A stretch of 28,453 nucleotides of DNA, taken from NCBI GenBank assembly GCA_023393265.1, contig JAEWME010000245.1:1-28453 (forward strand), written 5' to 3'. Each line of letters begins with the position of its first letter. Positions within the stretch are counted from its first letter, which is position 1. The position numbers and the translations under genes were made by a program. Source of the DNA: Bacteroidota bacterium. Its GTDB lineage: Bacteria > Bacteroidota > Bacteroidia > Bacteroidales > Prolixibacteraceae. Below are positions 16,718 to 24,065 of this stretch, piece by piece. The notes under the pieces are model-generated. The model had not been told where the DNA came from, made no database searches, and was given only the letters and a program-made list of their open reading frames with translations.

Positions 16718-16879
16718 CTATTTCTTTTCGGCTTTTTTCTCCGAGCTGCATTCTTTCTTTTCTTTGCTGCAGCATTCTTTCTTTTCTTTTTTAGTATCAT
16801 CCTTCTGGGCAGCCGATACACCTGAAGCAGCAATACCCATTGTAAAGGCAACTGCCAATACCATCGCTAATCTTTTCAT
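16718..16879 (-). CDS. Small secreted Cys/Lys-rich repeat peptide (paralogue B, 53 aa)
   Basis: Short gene with ATG at 16877-16879 and TAG at 16718-16720. Residues 1-24 are a signal peptide (MKRLAMVLAVAFTMGIAASG, then VSAA) that matches that of paralogue A at most positions. The mature part of about 30 residues has one complete octad, ECCSKEKK, then a decayed one, ECSSEKK, giving three cysteines instead of six. The start lies 107 bp beyond the aspA stop on the same strand. A TTG-20-TAACTTGC sequence upstream is a weak promoter candidate. It has its own terminator. The similarity in signal peptide and repeat makes a real coding gene very likely despite the length. Function is unknown. Confidence 0.8.
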   Translation of the reverse strand: MKRLAMVLAVAFTMGIAASGVSAAQKDDTKKEKKECCSKEKKECSSEKKAEKK

Positions 16880-16986
16880 GTTGTTATTTTTTAGTAGTTA
16901 ATATTAAATTCATCAGCAAGTTATGAAGTTTACAATCAACTACCAAGATCGTTAACAATTATTTAGAATAATTATAAATAAGAAAT

Positions 16987-18384
16987 TCAGGAACCCAACC
17001 GGCAAACTGCTTCAGGAGAAATTAACTCGCTCATTTTATCAGTATTAATCATTCCTGACGAAATAATCGCTTCATAAACAGTTACCCCACTGCCTTTAGC
17101 TTTCTTAACAATCTCGCTTGCTTTTTCATAACCAATCACAGGAATGATTGCCGTAATAATTGCCGTCGAATTCCGGACATTCTTCCGGCAGTTTTCTTCA
17201 TTGGCCCTTATTCCCGAAATACAATTTTTCCGTAGCGTAGAACAAGCGTTTGTCAGCAAATCAATCGTCCCGAGAAAAGTGTGCGCTATGAGCGGTAGAA
17301 ATTGATTGAGTTCGAGGTTTCCGGCAGAAGCAGCCTGAGCAATTACCGTGTCGTTACCCATCGCCAGCATGGCAGCCTGAGCCGCAGCTTCGGGTATCAC
17401 CGGATTTACTTTCCCAGGCATAATCGACGAACCGGCCTGTTGCTCCGGAAGCTGAACCTCTGCCAAACCGGCATCTGGTCCGCTGGCCAGCAACCGTAAA
17501 TCGTTGCTCACCTTAAGTAACGAAACGGCAAAGGCTTTAATCATTCCTGAAACCTCGACAAAAACGTCGGCATTTTGGGTATTCTCAAGCAGGTTTTCAG
17601 CCCGAGCCAAGCCAATTCCTGTATTTTCGCGCAACCGATCGACTACCCGAAAAATATATTGCCGAGGTGCGCCCAGCCCTGTACCGATGGCTGTTCCACC
17701 GAGATTAACCACCCGCAGCCGTTCTTCGCATTTTGAGAAGCGCCAGCGGTCGCGGTTGAAAGCTTCGGCATAAGCGCCCATCTCGCGGCCAAGTGTAGTG
17801 AGCACAGCGTCCTGAAGTTGTGTTCGCCCGATTTTCACTACATGTGCAAATTCTTTTTCTTTTGCCTGAAAAGATTCCTGCAATGCCAGCACTTCCTGCT
17901 CCAGCCGCCTAATCAGGCGAATTGCAGCCAATTTGAGCGCAGTCGGGTAAGTATCGTTGGTAGATTGATGCAAATTGATGTCGTCGAGCGGAGAAATAAA
18001 GGCATAATTGCCTTTGGGGTGCCCGGCAATTTCAAGTGCGCGATTGGCAATCACCTCATTCACGTTCATATTGGTCGATGTTCCCGCGCCACCCTGCAAC
18101 GCATCTGCAACGATGTGTTCTGTCAATAAGCCTTCTGCCATTTCCTGACAAGCTTTTTCAATCGCTTCGGTTTTTTTCTGATCAGCAAAAAAACCCAACG
18201 CACGGTTGGTTTGAAAACAGGCCAGTTTCACTTCGCCATAAGCTTTCACCAATTCGGGATAAACCGGCAACCCTGAAATCTGAAAATTCTCCATTGCACG
18301 CGCAGTGTGTATTCCCCACAATACTTCGTCAGGAATTTCTTTGGTGCCTAAAAGGTCGGTTTCGGTGCGGAAAGGTTTTGTCAT
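16987..18384 (-). CDS. aspA: Aspartate ammonia-lyase
   Basis: Cytoplasmic enzyme of the aspartase/fumarase superfamily that splits L-aspartate into fumarate and ammonia. It has 465 aa, the family length. Conserved regions are GTSTNMNVNEVIANRALE (101-118), HQSTNDTYPTA (139-149), the GRTQLQDAV segment (186-194) and the mobile catalytic loop GSSIMPGKVNPVIPE (318-332). The GTSTNMNVNE form, in place of fumarase SGTQTNMNVNE, favours aspartase. The start codon lies only 9 bp after the stop of the FG-GAP gene, so it has no space of its own for a promoter and is probably co-transcribed. In other anaerobes an aspartase gene often lies among [FeFe]-hydrogenase maturation genes, and hydG is the next gene but one here. 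Confidence 0.92.
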   Translation of the reverse strand: MTKPFRTETDLLGTKEIPDEVLWGIHTARAMENFQISGLPVYPELVKAYGEVKLACFQTNRALGFFADQKKTEAIEKACQEMAEGLLTEHIVADALQGGAGTSTNMNVNEVIANRALEIAGHPKGNYAFISPLDDINLHQSTNDTYPTALKLAAIRLIRRLEQEVLALQESFQAKEKEFAHVVKIGRTQLQDAVLTTLGREMGAYAEAFNRDRWRFSKCEERLRVVNLGGTAIGTGLGAPRQYIFRVVDRLRENTGIGLARAENLLENTQNADVFVEVSGMIKAFAVSLLKVSNDLRLLASGPDAGLAEVQLPEQQAGSSIMPGKVNPVIPEAAAQAAMLAMGNDTVIAQAASAGNLELNQFLPLIAHTFLGTIDLLTNACSTLRKNCISGIRANEENCRKNVRNSTAIITAIIPVIGYEKASEIVKKAKGSGVTVYEAIISSGMINTDKMSELISPEAVCRLGS

Positions 18385-18393
18385 AAAACGAGA

Positions 18394-21141
18394 TTATTCT
18401 TTGTATATCATTTTTTTAGTCTCCGAAAATCCGGGAGTTTGTATTTTACAAAAATAAAGTCCAAAAGATAAACTCTTAGGCCTCCAATTAATCTGATGTT
18501 CTCCATTCAATTGCGTTTCATTCAGTAAAGTTTCAACTTTTCGCCCTAAAGCATTATAAATATTTACCTTGACATTGCTCTTTCCTTTCAACTTATACCT
18601 GATTGTAGTTTCTGATGAAAATGGATTTGGATAAATCTGAACAGAGTATTTCTCACTGACAATTTCTTTAGCTGAAGTTTTTATTGGGTTTGAGTAAATA
18701 TATGCCCTTCCCATCATGTGACCTACCGCATTTGAATAAGGATATCCAATCAGGATATCAGAATAGCCATCCCGGTTAATGTCTCCTATACATGAAACAT
18801 TGGAACCAAAATCGAAAGCGCCAAACATCTCACCTTCAATAACCATATCAGGAATGGTATCCATTTTTTTCCCTCCAAAATATATCTGTATCTGATCATA
18901 TCCACCGATTATCACATCGTCAAACCCGTCGTTGTTTAGATTTCCCGCTCTTCCGACTCCAGACCCAAAACTATAAGCTACTTGTTTGAATTCAATATCG
19001 GGAATAGTATCCATTTGATTACCGCCAAAATATATATACACGTAGCTGGTATCAATTGCGTTCCCGAGAAAGGGCAACCCAACAATGATGTCATCAAAAC
19101 CATCGTTATTTACATCTCCAGCCGAAGAGATAACATCGCCTAATCGCCGATACCTCATTGTACCTGTGATTACCAGATCGGGGATTGTGTCAGGAGTAGG
19201 GCCACCGTAATAAATATATATCCGCCCTAAATTATTATTCCGATCCCAACCCGGAGCCCCAATCATAATATCAGGAAAACCATCTCCATTAACGTCACCG
19301 GCACAAGTGACTTTTGTTCCGAAATTATTAAATACTTCTTCTCCTTCAAAAGTTAAATCTGGAATAGTGTCTAGGTCTGGGCCCCCGAAATAAAGATATG
19401 CCCTCCCCACCTGAAGATCTTTTTCACTATTGCAAAACTCGCCGATGAGAATATCGTCATAACCATCATGATTAAAGTCCCCTGCCGAAGAAACATCGTT
19501 ACCAAAATGATTACTTACCTTTTTTCCTTTAAAAATATAGTCAGGGATTGAATCAAGGGACATACCACCCAAATATAAATTAGCATATTCCATTGAAAAA
19601 CCCCCAATAATAAAATCGGGGACACCATCACCATTTACATCTCCTGCAGATGAAGCAGAATAGCCAAAATGGTCATCTACTTTCTGTCCATAAAATTTCA
19701 TCGCTGGAATCTTACCTACTGGATCACCGCCTAAATACAAATATGCAGCACCTGATAAAATTCCGTGTTTCCCATTGCCATAGGCACCAACAATAAAATC
19801 AGAAAAACCATCATTATTGATATCGCCAACACCAGCTACGCATGAACCAAAATGTTCGTAGGATTCAGCGCCATAAAAAACTGCACCAGGATTCCACGCC
19901 AACGAGGTTCCTCCAAAATAAACAGAGACGCTACCTGAATCATATCCATTTACATCATCAGAAGGCTGTCCGACAACAATATCTGCAAAACCATCTCCGT
20001 TTAAATCGCCTCGCCCTGCTATTCGGGTGTATTCGGGAAAAGTATAAACCGGATTGTTTTCCTTCGATTGTTCACTGAGAAAAACTGACCGACCAACAAT
20101 TAAATCATCTAATCCATTCTTATCAATATCGCCGACTGGATATACTTCCTTCCCTTCTTTCATTAAATCAGGAATTACGTCATTTTGTTGCCCTCCAAAA
20201 TAGATATAAACCTTTCCTGTATTACCAGCTTCATTCTCATAACTGTAAGCACTAACCGCCCAATCAAGAAACCCGTCATGATTTATATCTCCGGCTCCAG
20301 ACACCATATTACCAAAACGGTCCCCTGTATTTTCACCACTCAGAATTATATCGGGAATTGTATCCATGTCTGTACCCCCAAAATAAATATATGCTTTCCC
20401 TGGATCAGTTTTATTAAAATAGTCACCATCAGCGCCGACGATAATATCATCAAATCCGTCTTTATTAATATCCCCAATATTAGAAACTGAAGTACCAAAT
20501 CCATCATTTTCATAAAACCCGTGAAGTAAAATATCAGCCTGAGAATCAACATTTGAAGCTCCAAAATAAATCGAAACAGAATTTCCGCTGCTAATAATGA
20601 AATCATTTATTCCATCCGCATTAATATCGCCCGCAGATGAAGCACTTTCCAAATAATTGTCGATCGGAAGGATTAAGTCAGGTTCATTGTCCATCGGATT
20701 TCCGCCAAAAAACAGTTCAACCTGACGGTAATCGGACACCATAAAATCAGAAAAACCATCGTGATTAACATCTCCAACAGCGACAATTTTCTCCGCAAAA
20801 TAACCAATACTTGAATTACCCTCCAGTATAATGTCAGGAACCTCGTTGTTGTGTATTGAACTGTTTCCAAAATAAACATAAACTTTACCAACTGTAGCCC
20901 CTGTTTCATAATCTGAGGCATATGGAAAACCCACCGCCCAGTCGTCATAACCATCATGGTTAACATCGCCTATACAGGCAACAACCTCACCCATACCACT
21001 ACCATTTAACCCTGACAGAGGTAATCCTTTATCAAGTTTCATTAATAAATTCAATGGTTCCTGAGCGATCGCAACTAATGAGAAAAATATAAAGCAAAAA
21101 AAAAGGACAATAACATTGAAGGTGGATATTCGTTTCATCAT
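18394..21141 (-). CDS. Large FG-GAP repeat (double beta-propeller) surface protein with T9SS sorting domain
   Basis: Secreted protein of 915 aa of unknown binding partner. I start at the ATG at 21141 (or the adjacent one at 21138), directly before a good signal peptide (about 1-27, ending VAIAQ); a longer frame reaching 21207 would add a second hydrophobic stretch in front. From about 58 to 799 it has 14 copies, about 56 residues apart, of a Ca-binding loop GDxNxDGxxDxxxG followed by a YxYFGG strand. Fourteen copies is the number needed for two seven-bladed propellers of integrin-alpha type. Copy 6 is short and lacks its FGG strand; copy 13 begins GNLNNDG. Residues about 830-915 are a type A T9SS sorting domain (VQIYPNPFSSET). 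By eye the gene is more AT-rich than its neighbours. It ends 9 bp before aspA. Confidence 0.9.
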   Translation of the reverse strand: MMKRISTFNVIVLFFCFIFFSLVAIAQEPLNLLMKLDKGLPLSGLNGSGMGEVVACIGDVNHDGYDDWAVGFPYASDYETGATVGKVYVYFGNSSIHNNEVPDIILEGNSSIGYFAEKIVAVGDVNHDGFSDFMVSDYRQVELFFGGNPMDNEPDLILPIDNYLESASSAGDINADGINDFIISSGNSVSIYFGASNVDSQADILLHGFYENDGFGTSVSNIGDINKDGFDDIIVGADGDYFNKTDPGKAYIYFGGTDMDTIPDIILSGENTGDRFGNMVSGAGDINHDGFLDWAVSAYSYENEAGNTGKVYIYFGGQQNDVIPDLMKEGKEVYPVGDIDKNGLDDLIVGRSVFLSEQSKENNPVYTFPEYTRIAGRGDLNGDGFADIVVGQPSDDVNGYDSGSVSVYFGGTSLAWNPGAVFYGAESYEHFGSCVAGVGDINNDGFSDFIVGAYGNGKHGILSGAAYLYLGGDPVGKIPAMKFYGQKVDDHFGYSASSAGDVNGDGVPDFIIGGFSMEYANLYLGGMSLDSIPDYIFKGKKVSNHFGNDVSSAGDFNHDGYDDILIGEFCNSEKDLQVGRAYLYFGGPDLDTIPDLTFEGEEVFNNFGTKVTCAGDVNGDGFPDIMIGAPGWDRNNNLGRIYIYYGGPTPDTIPDLVITGTMRYRRLGDVISSAGDVNNDGFDDIIVGLPFLGNAIDTSYVYIYFGGNQMDTIPDIEFKQVAYSFGSGVGRAGNLNNDGFDDVIIGGYDQIQIYFGGKKMDTIPDMVIEGEMFGAFDFGSNVSCIGDINRDGYSDILIGYPYSNAVGHMMGRAYIYSNPIKTSAKEIVSEKYSVQIYPNPFSSETTIRYKLKGKSNVKVNIYNALGRKVETLLNETQLNGEHQINWRPKSLSFGLYFCKIQTPGFSETKKMIYKE

Positions 21142-21216
21142 CTTAGGCTTAGAGTTATCAATTATAAATTTAAAGAAGACTCCCCCAAAAAACAAATATT
21201 TCCTCAATCAATCTTC

Positions 21217-22602
21217 TCAGCAATACGCATCATGTTGCCCTTTTTTCACCCGCTCCAATAATACGATTGCTCGTTCGCGGGCAACACCGCTCATCGAATT
21301 AATCACGTCTTCAATGAGTCCTTCGCCAACCAGCCGGGTTTCATAAGAGGCGTAATCCATCAGGTATTCCTGAAAAGTAGAAACGGCATTCGGGTTGCAA
21401 TGATTCTTGATATCGCCGGGTTTGGCGCGGTCCATAAAATCCTGACCGGTTCGGCCAAGCCGGTAGCAACCGGTACAAAAAGAAGGAATGTAGCCCATTT
21501 CGGCCACATCGCGAATAACTTCATCGAGCGGGCGATGATCGCCCAGGCAAAACTGACTCCCGTCGTCTTCGTGCAGCGAATCGGTGTATCCACCCGGATT
21601 GGTGCGACTTCCGGCAGAAATTTGCGAAACGCCCAAAGCAAAGGTTTCACGCCGCATCTGTGCCGTCTCGCGCGTAGACATGATAATGCCGGTATACGGA
21701 ACTGCGAGGCGGAGAATTGCAACAATCTTCCTAAAGTCGAGGTCGGGAACCGAAAAAGGTGGATTTGACGCTACATTGGAGCCAGTGGCCGGTTCGAGCC
21801 TCGGCACACTGATTGTATGCGGCCCAATGCCAAAAACAGTCTCCAACTCTCGAATATGCTGCATCAGGGCAAGTAATTCGAACCGGTAATCGTACAGCCC
21901 GAAAAGAATGCCGACACCTACATCGTCGATTCCGGCCTGCATGGCACGGTGAAATGCTGTCACGCGGTAGTCGTAGTCGCGCTTCTTTCCGGCCAGATGC
22001 ACATTGCTGTATGTTTCGCGGTGGTACGTTTCCTGAAAAAGCTGAAAAGTTCCGATTTTTGCTTCCTTCAGGAGCTTAAATTCGTCGATATCAAGCGGAG
22101 CTACATTGACATTCACCCGCCTAACCTCGCCTTTATCATCTTTCGCAGAATAAACTGTTTCAATCGAATCGAGCACATACTGAAATCCTTGTTTTGGATA
22201 CGACTCTCCGGCAACCAGCAAAATACGTTTATGCCCCTGCCCAATCAGAATTTCAGTTTCACGTTTTATCTCCGGCTGAGTTAGTGCCCTCCTGACAATT
22301 TCCTTATTTTTTGCCCTGAATGCACAGTAAACACATTCGTTGGCACACAGGTTAGAAATATACAACGGTGCAAAAACAACCAACCGCTTTCCGTAGATTC
22401 TTTCTTTAATGTGATTGGCCTCTTCGAATAATTCGAACAACTGCATCGGATCGCTGATGTTGAGCAACACAGCCACATCTTCCAGGTCGAGCCCTTTCAT
22501 TTCCTTGGCCTTATCAAGCACCGCCCGAATTTTCTCCGGCTCCGGATTTCGGTGTCGCCCGAGAATTTCGGCGATCTCCGATTCGTTTATAAATGACGAC
22601 AT
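21217..22602 (-). CDS. hydG: [FeFe]-hydrogenase maturase HydG (radical SAM tyrosine lyase)
   Basis: Cleaves tyrosine to p-cresol and makes the CO and CN ligands on iron used to build the H-cluster of [FeFe]-hydrogenase. Length 461 aa from ATG 22602. I reject the longer TTG start at 22626 because it lies inside a perfect -7 promoter element. The radical SAM cluster motif CANECVYC (Cys86, 90, 93) is CX3CX2C. The HydG-specific C-terminal cluster motif CX2CX22C is exact (Cys376, 379, 402). GPHTISVPRLEPATGS (260-275) probably holds the His that ligates the dangler iron. hydE, hydF and the hydrogenase are not in this window. A surface-protein gene and aspA follow on the same strand. Confidence 0.96.
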   Translation of the reverse strand: MSSFINESEIAEILGRHRNPEPEKIRAVLDKAKEMKGLDLEDVAVLLNISDPMQLFELFEEANHIKERIYGKRLVVFAPLYISNLCANECVYCAFRAKNKEIVRRALTQPEIKRETEILIGQGHKRILLVAGESYPKQGFQYVLDSIETVYSAKDDKGEVRRVNVNVAPLDIDEFKLLKEAKIGTFQLFQETYHRETYSNVHLAGKKRDYDYRVTAFHRAMQAGIDDVGVGILFGLYDYRFELLALMQHIRELETVFGIGPHTISVPRLEPATGSNVASNPPFSVPDLDFRKIVAILRLAVPYTGIIMSTRETAQMRRETFALGVSQISAGSRTNPGGYTDSLHEDDGSQFCLGDHRPLDEVIRDVAEMGYIPSFCTGCYRLGRTGQDFMDRAKPGDIKNHCNPNAVSTFQEYLMDYASYETRLVGEGLIEDVINSMSGVARERAIVLLERVKKGQHDAYC

Positions 22603-22623
22603 ATCAAGTAATATTAACTTTCG

Positions 22624-22631
22624 CAAAGGTA
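22624..22631 (-). promoter_or_regulatory. -7 element for hydG
   Basis: On the minus strand TACCTTTG, a perfect TAnnTTTG. It overlaps the alternative TTG start and therefore supports translation from ATG 22602, with a leader of about 15 nt. No convincing TTG box is visible upstream. Confidence 0.5.
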
Positions 22632-22652
22632 CGACTCAATCCAGAATAATGA

Positions 22653-22685
22653 TTGGTTATTATCCCGAATATTATCCTATACTTG
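22653..22685 (+). promoter_or_regulatory. Possible promoter for the 7-TM protein
   Basis: TTG at 22653-22655, a 22-bp spacer, then TATACTTG at 22678-22685, five of six matches to the Bacteroidota -7 box. It is divergent from the hydG promoter. Confidence 0.35.
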
Positions 22686-22714
22686 CACAGTTTATCAACA
22701 ATTAACCCGCACCC

Positions 22715-23341
22715 ATGCAGGAATCTTTACTCCGCCAAATCTCTATCGTCAGTGTTTCGGGGCTCAACCTGGCAATTACCTGTTGGTACTGCTGGCTGAC
22801 CTATAAACGAAAAATAAAGCCTGCGCTGGCGATGTGGATTTTCTTTACCATTGCGGTTGGTATTAGCCTGACCACTTACCTTCAATCAGACCATTTCAGC
22901 TTACTCGACAATATCCTGAATACAACCGACCTCGCGCTGACTGCTATTGTAACAATTGCCATTTATTTCTTTGGTGACCACACATCAAAATTCAGCCGGT
23001 TCGATCGCGGATGCCTCATTGCCGTATTGGTTATCGTATTTTTCTGGTTCGTTACAAAAAACCATATTGTGACGCACACGCTGACCCAACTAATATTGGT
23101 TATTGCTTATTTTCCGGTCGTAAGCCGTTTGTGGAAAACACGGGAAAATACGGAATCTTTCGTCATCTGGATTGGGATGTTGCTGGCACCTGTGCTATCG
23201 CTTTTATCGAGCAAAGGGCTGCTTGCAACCATCTATTCGGTCCGGGCAATTGTGTGCATCGTCATTTTACTATTGCTCATGTTGCGCATTGAATACCTCC
23301 GAAAAAAAGACTTCAGGATTTCAGGAGAAAAAATTGCATAA
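22715..23341 (+). CDS. Seven-transmembrane protein of unknown function
   Basis: Integral membrane protein of 208 aa with about seven predicted helices (roughly 9-28, 37-56, 66-86, 99-113, 119-137, 148-167, 170-192) and a short positive C-terminal tail. Two points recall PQ-loop/SWEET-like transporters: a first half with KPALAMWIFFTI after a Lys-rich loop, and a second half with FPVVSRLWKTRENTESFVIW, a proline at the end of a helix followed by a basic loop. The 3+1+3 helix count also fits that fold. I have seen similar uncharacterised proteins of this size in many bacteria but cannot give a function or family number. It stands alone between hydG (divergent) and the XRE-cupin gene. Confidence 0.8.
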   Translation: MQESLLRQISIVSVSGLNLAITCWYCWLTYKRKIKPALAMWIFFTIAVGISLTTYLQSDHFSLLDNILNTTDLALTAIVTIAIYFFGDHTSKFSRFDRGCLIAVLVIVFFWFVTKNHIVTHTLTQLILVIAYFPVVSRLWKTRENTESFVIWIGMLLAPVLSLLSSKGLLATIYSVRAIVCIVILLLLMLRIEYLRKKDFRISGEKIA

Positions 23342-23410
23342 TAACCCGAATAGCCCGCTACCGCCGGATATTCCAACTTTATTTCATTGTAAATTTAGAA
23401 AGTTCAGAAC

Positions 23411-23440
23411 TTGCCTGAGAACAAAATAAATTTAATTTTG
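23411..23440 (+). promoter_or_regulatory. Bacteroidota-type promoter for the XRE-cupin/ligase unit
   Basis: TTG at 23411-23413, a 19-bp spacer, then TAATTTTG at 23433-23440, a perfect -7 element. It covers the G of a possible GTG start at 23440, so translation must begin downstream, at ATG 23470. Confidence 0.65.
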
Positions 23441-23469
23441 TGCATCACTCTCTAAAAAAGCCCCCTGTT

Positions 23470-24045
23470 ATGACATCTGAAAAAACCGTTGGAGAAAAGA
23501 TTAAACAGATTCGCGAATTGAAAAAAGTCAGTTTGGAAGAACTGTCGGAAAGATGCGGCATGGATGTTTTATTGCTGCAAAAAATTGAACAGGACAGAAA
23601 CGTGCCATCGCTGGCTCCGCTTATCAAAATAGCCCGTGCCCTGGGGGTCAGACTTGGAACCTTCCTCGACGACAGCGATTCGTATGGCCCGGTGCTGGTT
23701 CGTTCGGGCGAACATCACAAAGGAGCTCGGTTTACCTCGCAAACAGGCGAAACACGGGAGCATCTGAACTTTTTCTCGCTGGCTTATGACAAGGCGGGGC
23801 GCAACATGGAGCCTTTCATTGTTGACATTGAACCCGGACTTCAGTCGGACTATATGCTTTCGTCGCATGAAGGCGAAGAATTCATTTTTGTGCTCGAAGG
23901 CGAGATTGAGATCAACTACGGAAAAGAAACATACCATCTGGTAAAAGGAGACAGCATCTATTACGATTCTATCGTAATGCACAACGTACATTCGGCCAAC
24001 AACGCCCATGCCCAAATCCTGGCTGTTATCTATGCTCCGTTTTAA
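23470..24045 (+). CDS. XRE-family transcriptional regulator with cupin domain
   Basis: Cytoplasmic DNA-binding regulator of 191 aa. I chose ATG 23470 because the in-frame GTG at 23440 overlaps the promoter. An HTH of XRE type spans about 8-66 (IKQIRELKKVSLEELSERCG, then LLQKIEQDRNVPSLAPLIKIARALGV). A cupin_2 barrel spans about 118-188 with HEGEEFIFVLEGEIE (133-147) and HNVHSANN (171-178), which may bind metal or a small ligand. The downstream AMP-ligase starts 20 bp after the stop, so the pair is probably one operon in which the regulator senses a substrate or product of the ligase (inference from context). This regulator-ligase pairing occurs in other Bacteroidota. Confidence 0.9.
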   Translation: MTSEKTVGEKIKQIRELKKVSLEELSERCGMDVLLLQKIEQDRNVPSLAPLIKIARALGVRLGTFLDDSDSYGPVLVRSGEHHKGARFTSQTGETREHLNFFSLAYDKAGRNMEPFIVDIEPGLQSDYMLSSHEGEEFIFVLEGEIEINYGKETYHLVKGDSIYYDSIVMHNVHSANNAHAQILAVIYAPF

Positions 24046-24065
24046 TTTATCCTGAAAATCCGGTC

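Noticed and set aside
16654..16851. Minus-strand open frame of 65 codons with KKRKNAA repeats
   Set aside because: It is the wrong frame of the same DNA; the frame from 16879 to 16718 has a signal peptide matching paralogue A and the same Cys octad.
18394..21141. Regular repeats that might be a CRISPR array or DNA tandem repeat
   Set aside because: The periodicity of about 170 bp is at protein level (FG-GAP blades); the DNA copies differ and there are no constant repeats with unique spacers.
21142..21207. Upstream extension of the FG-GAP protein by 22 residues
   Set aside because: The signal peptide begins at the double Met at 21141/21138. The extension would put a second hydrophobic segment in front of it.
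22603..22626. Upstream TTG start for hydG
   Set aside because: The TTG is part of a perfect -7 promoter element (TACCTTTG), so it would not be inside the transcript; ATG 22602 gives the usual HydG N-terminus.
23440..23469. Upstream GTG start for the XRE-cupin regulator
   Set aside because: The GTG overlaps the last base of the -7 element and precedes the expected transcription start; the HTH begins normally from ATG 23470.
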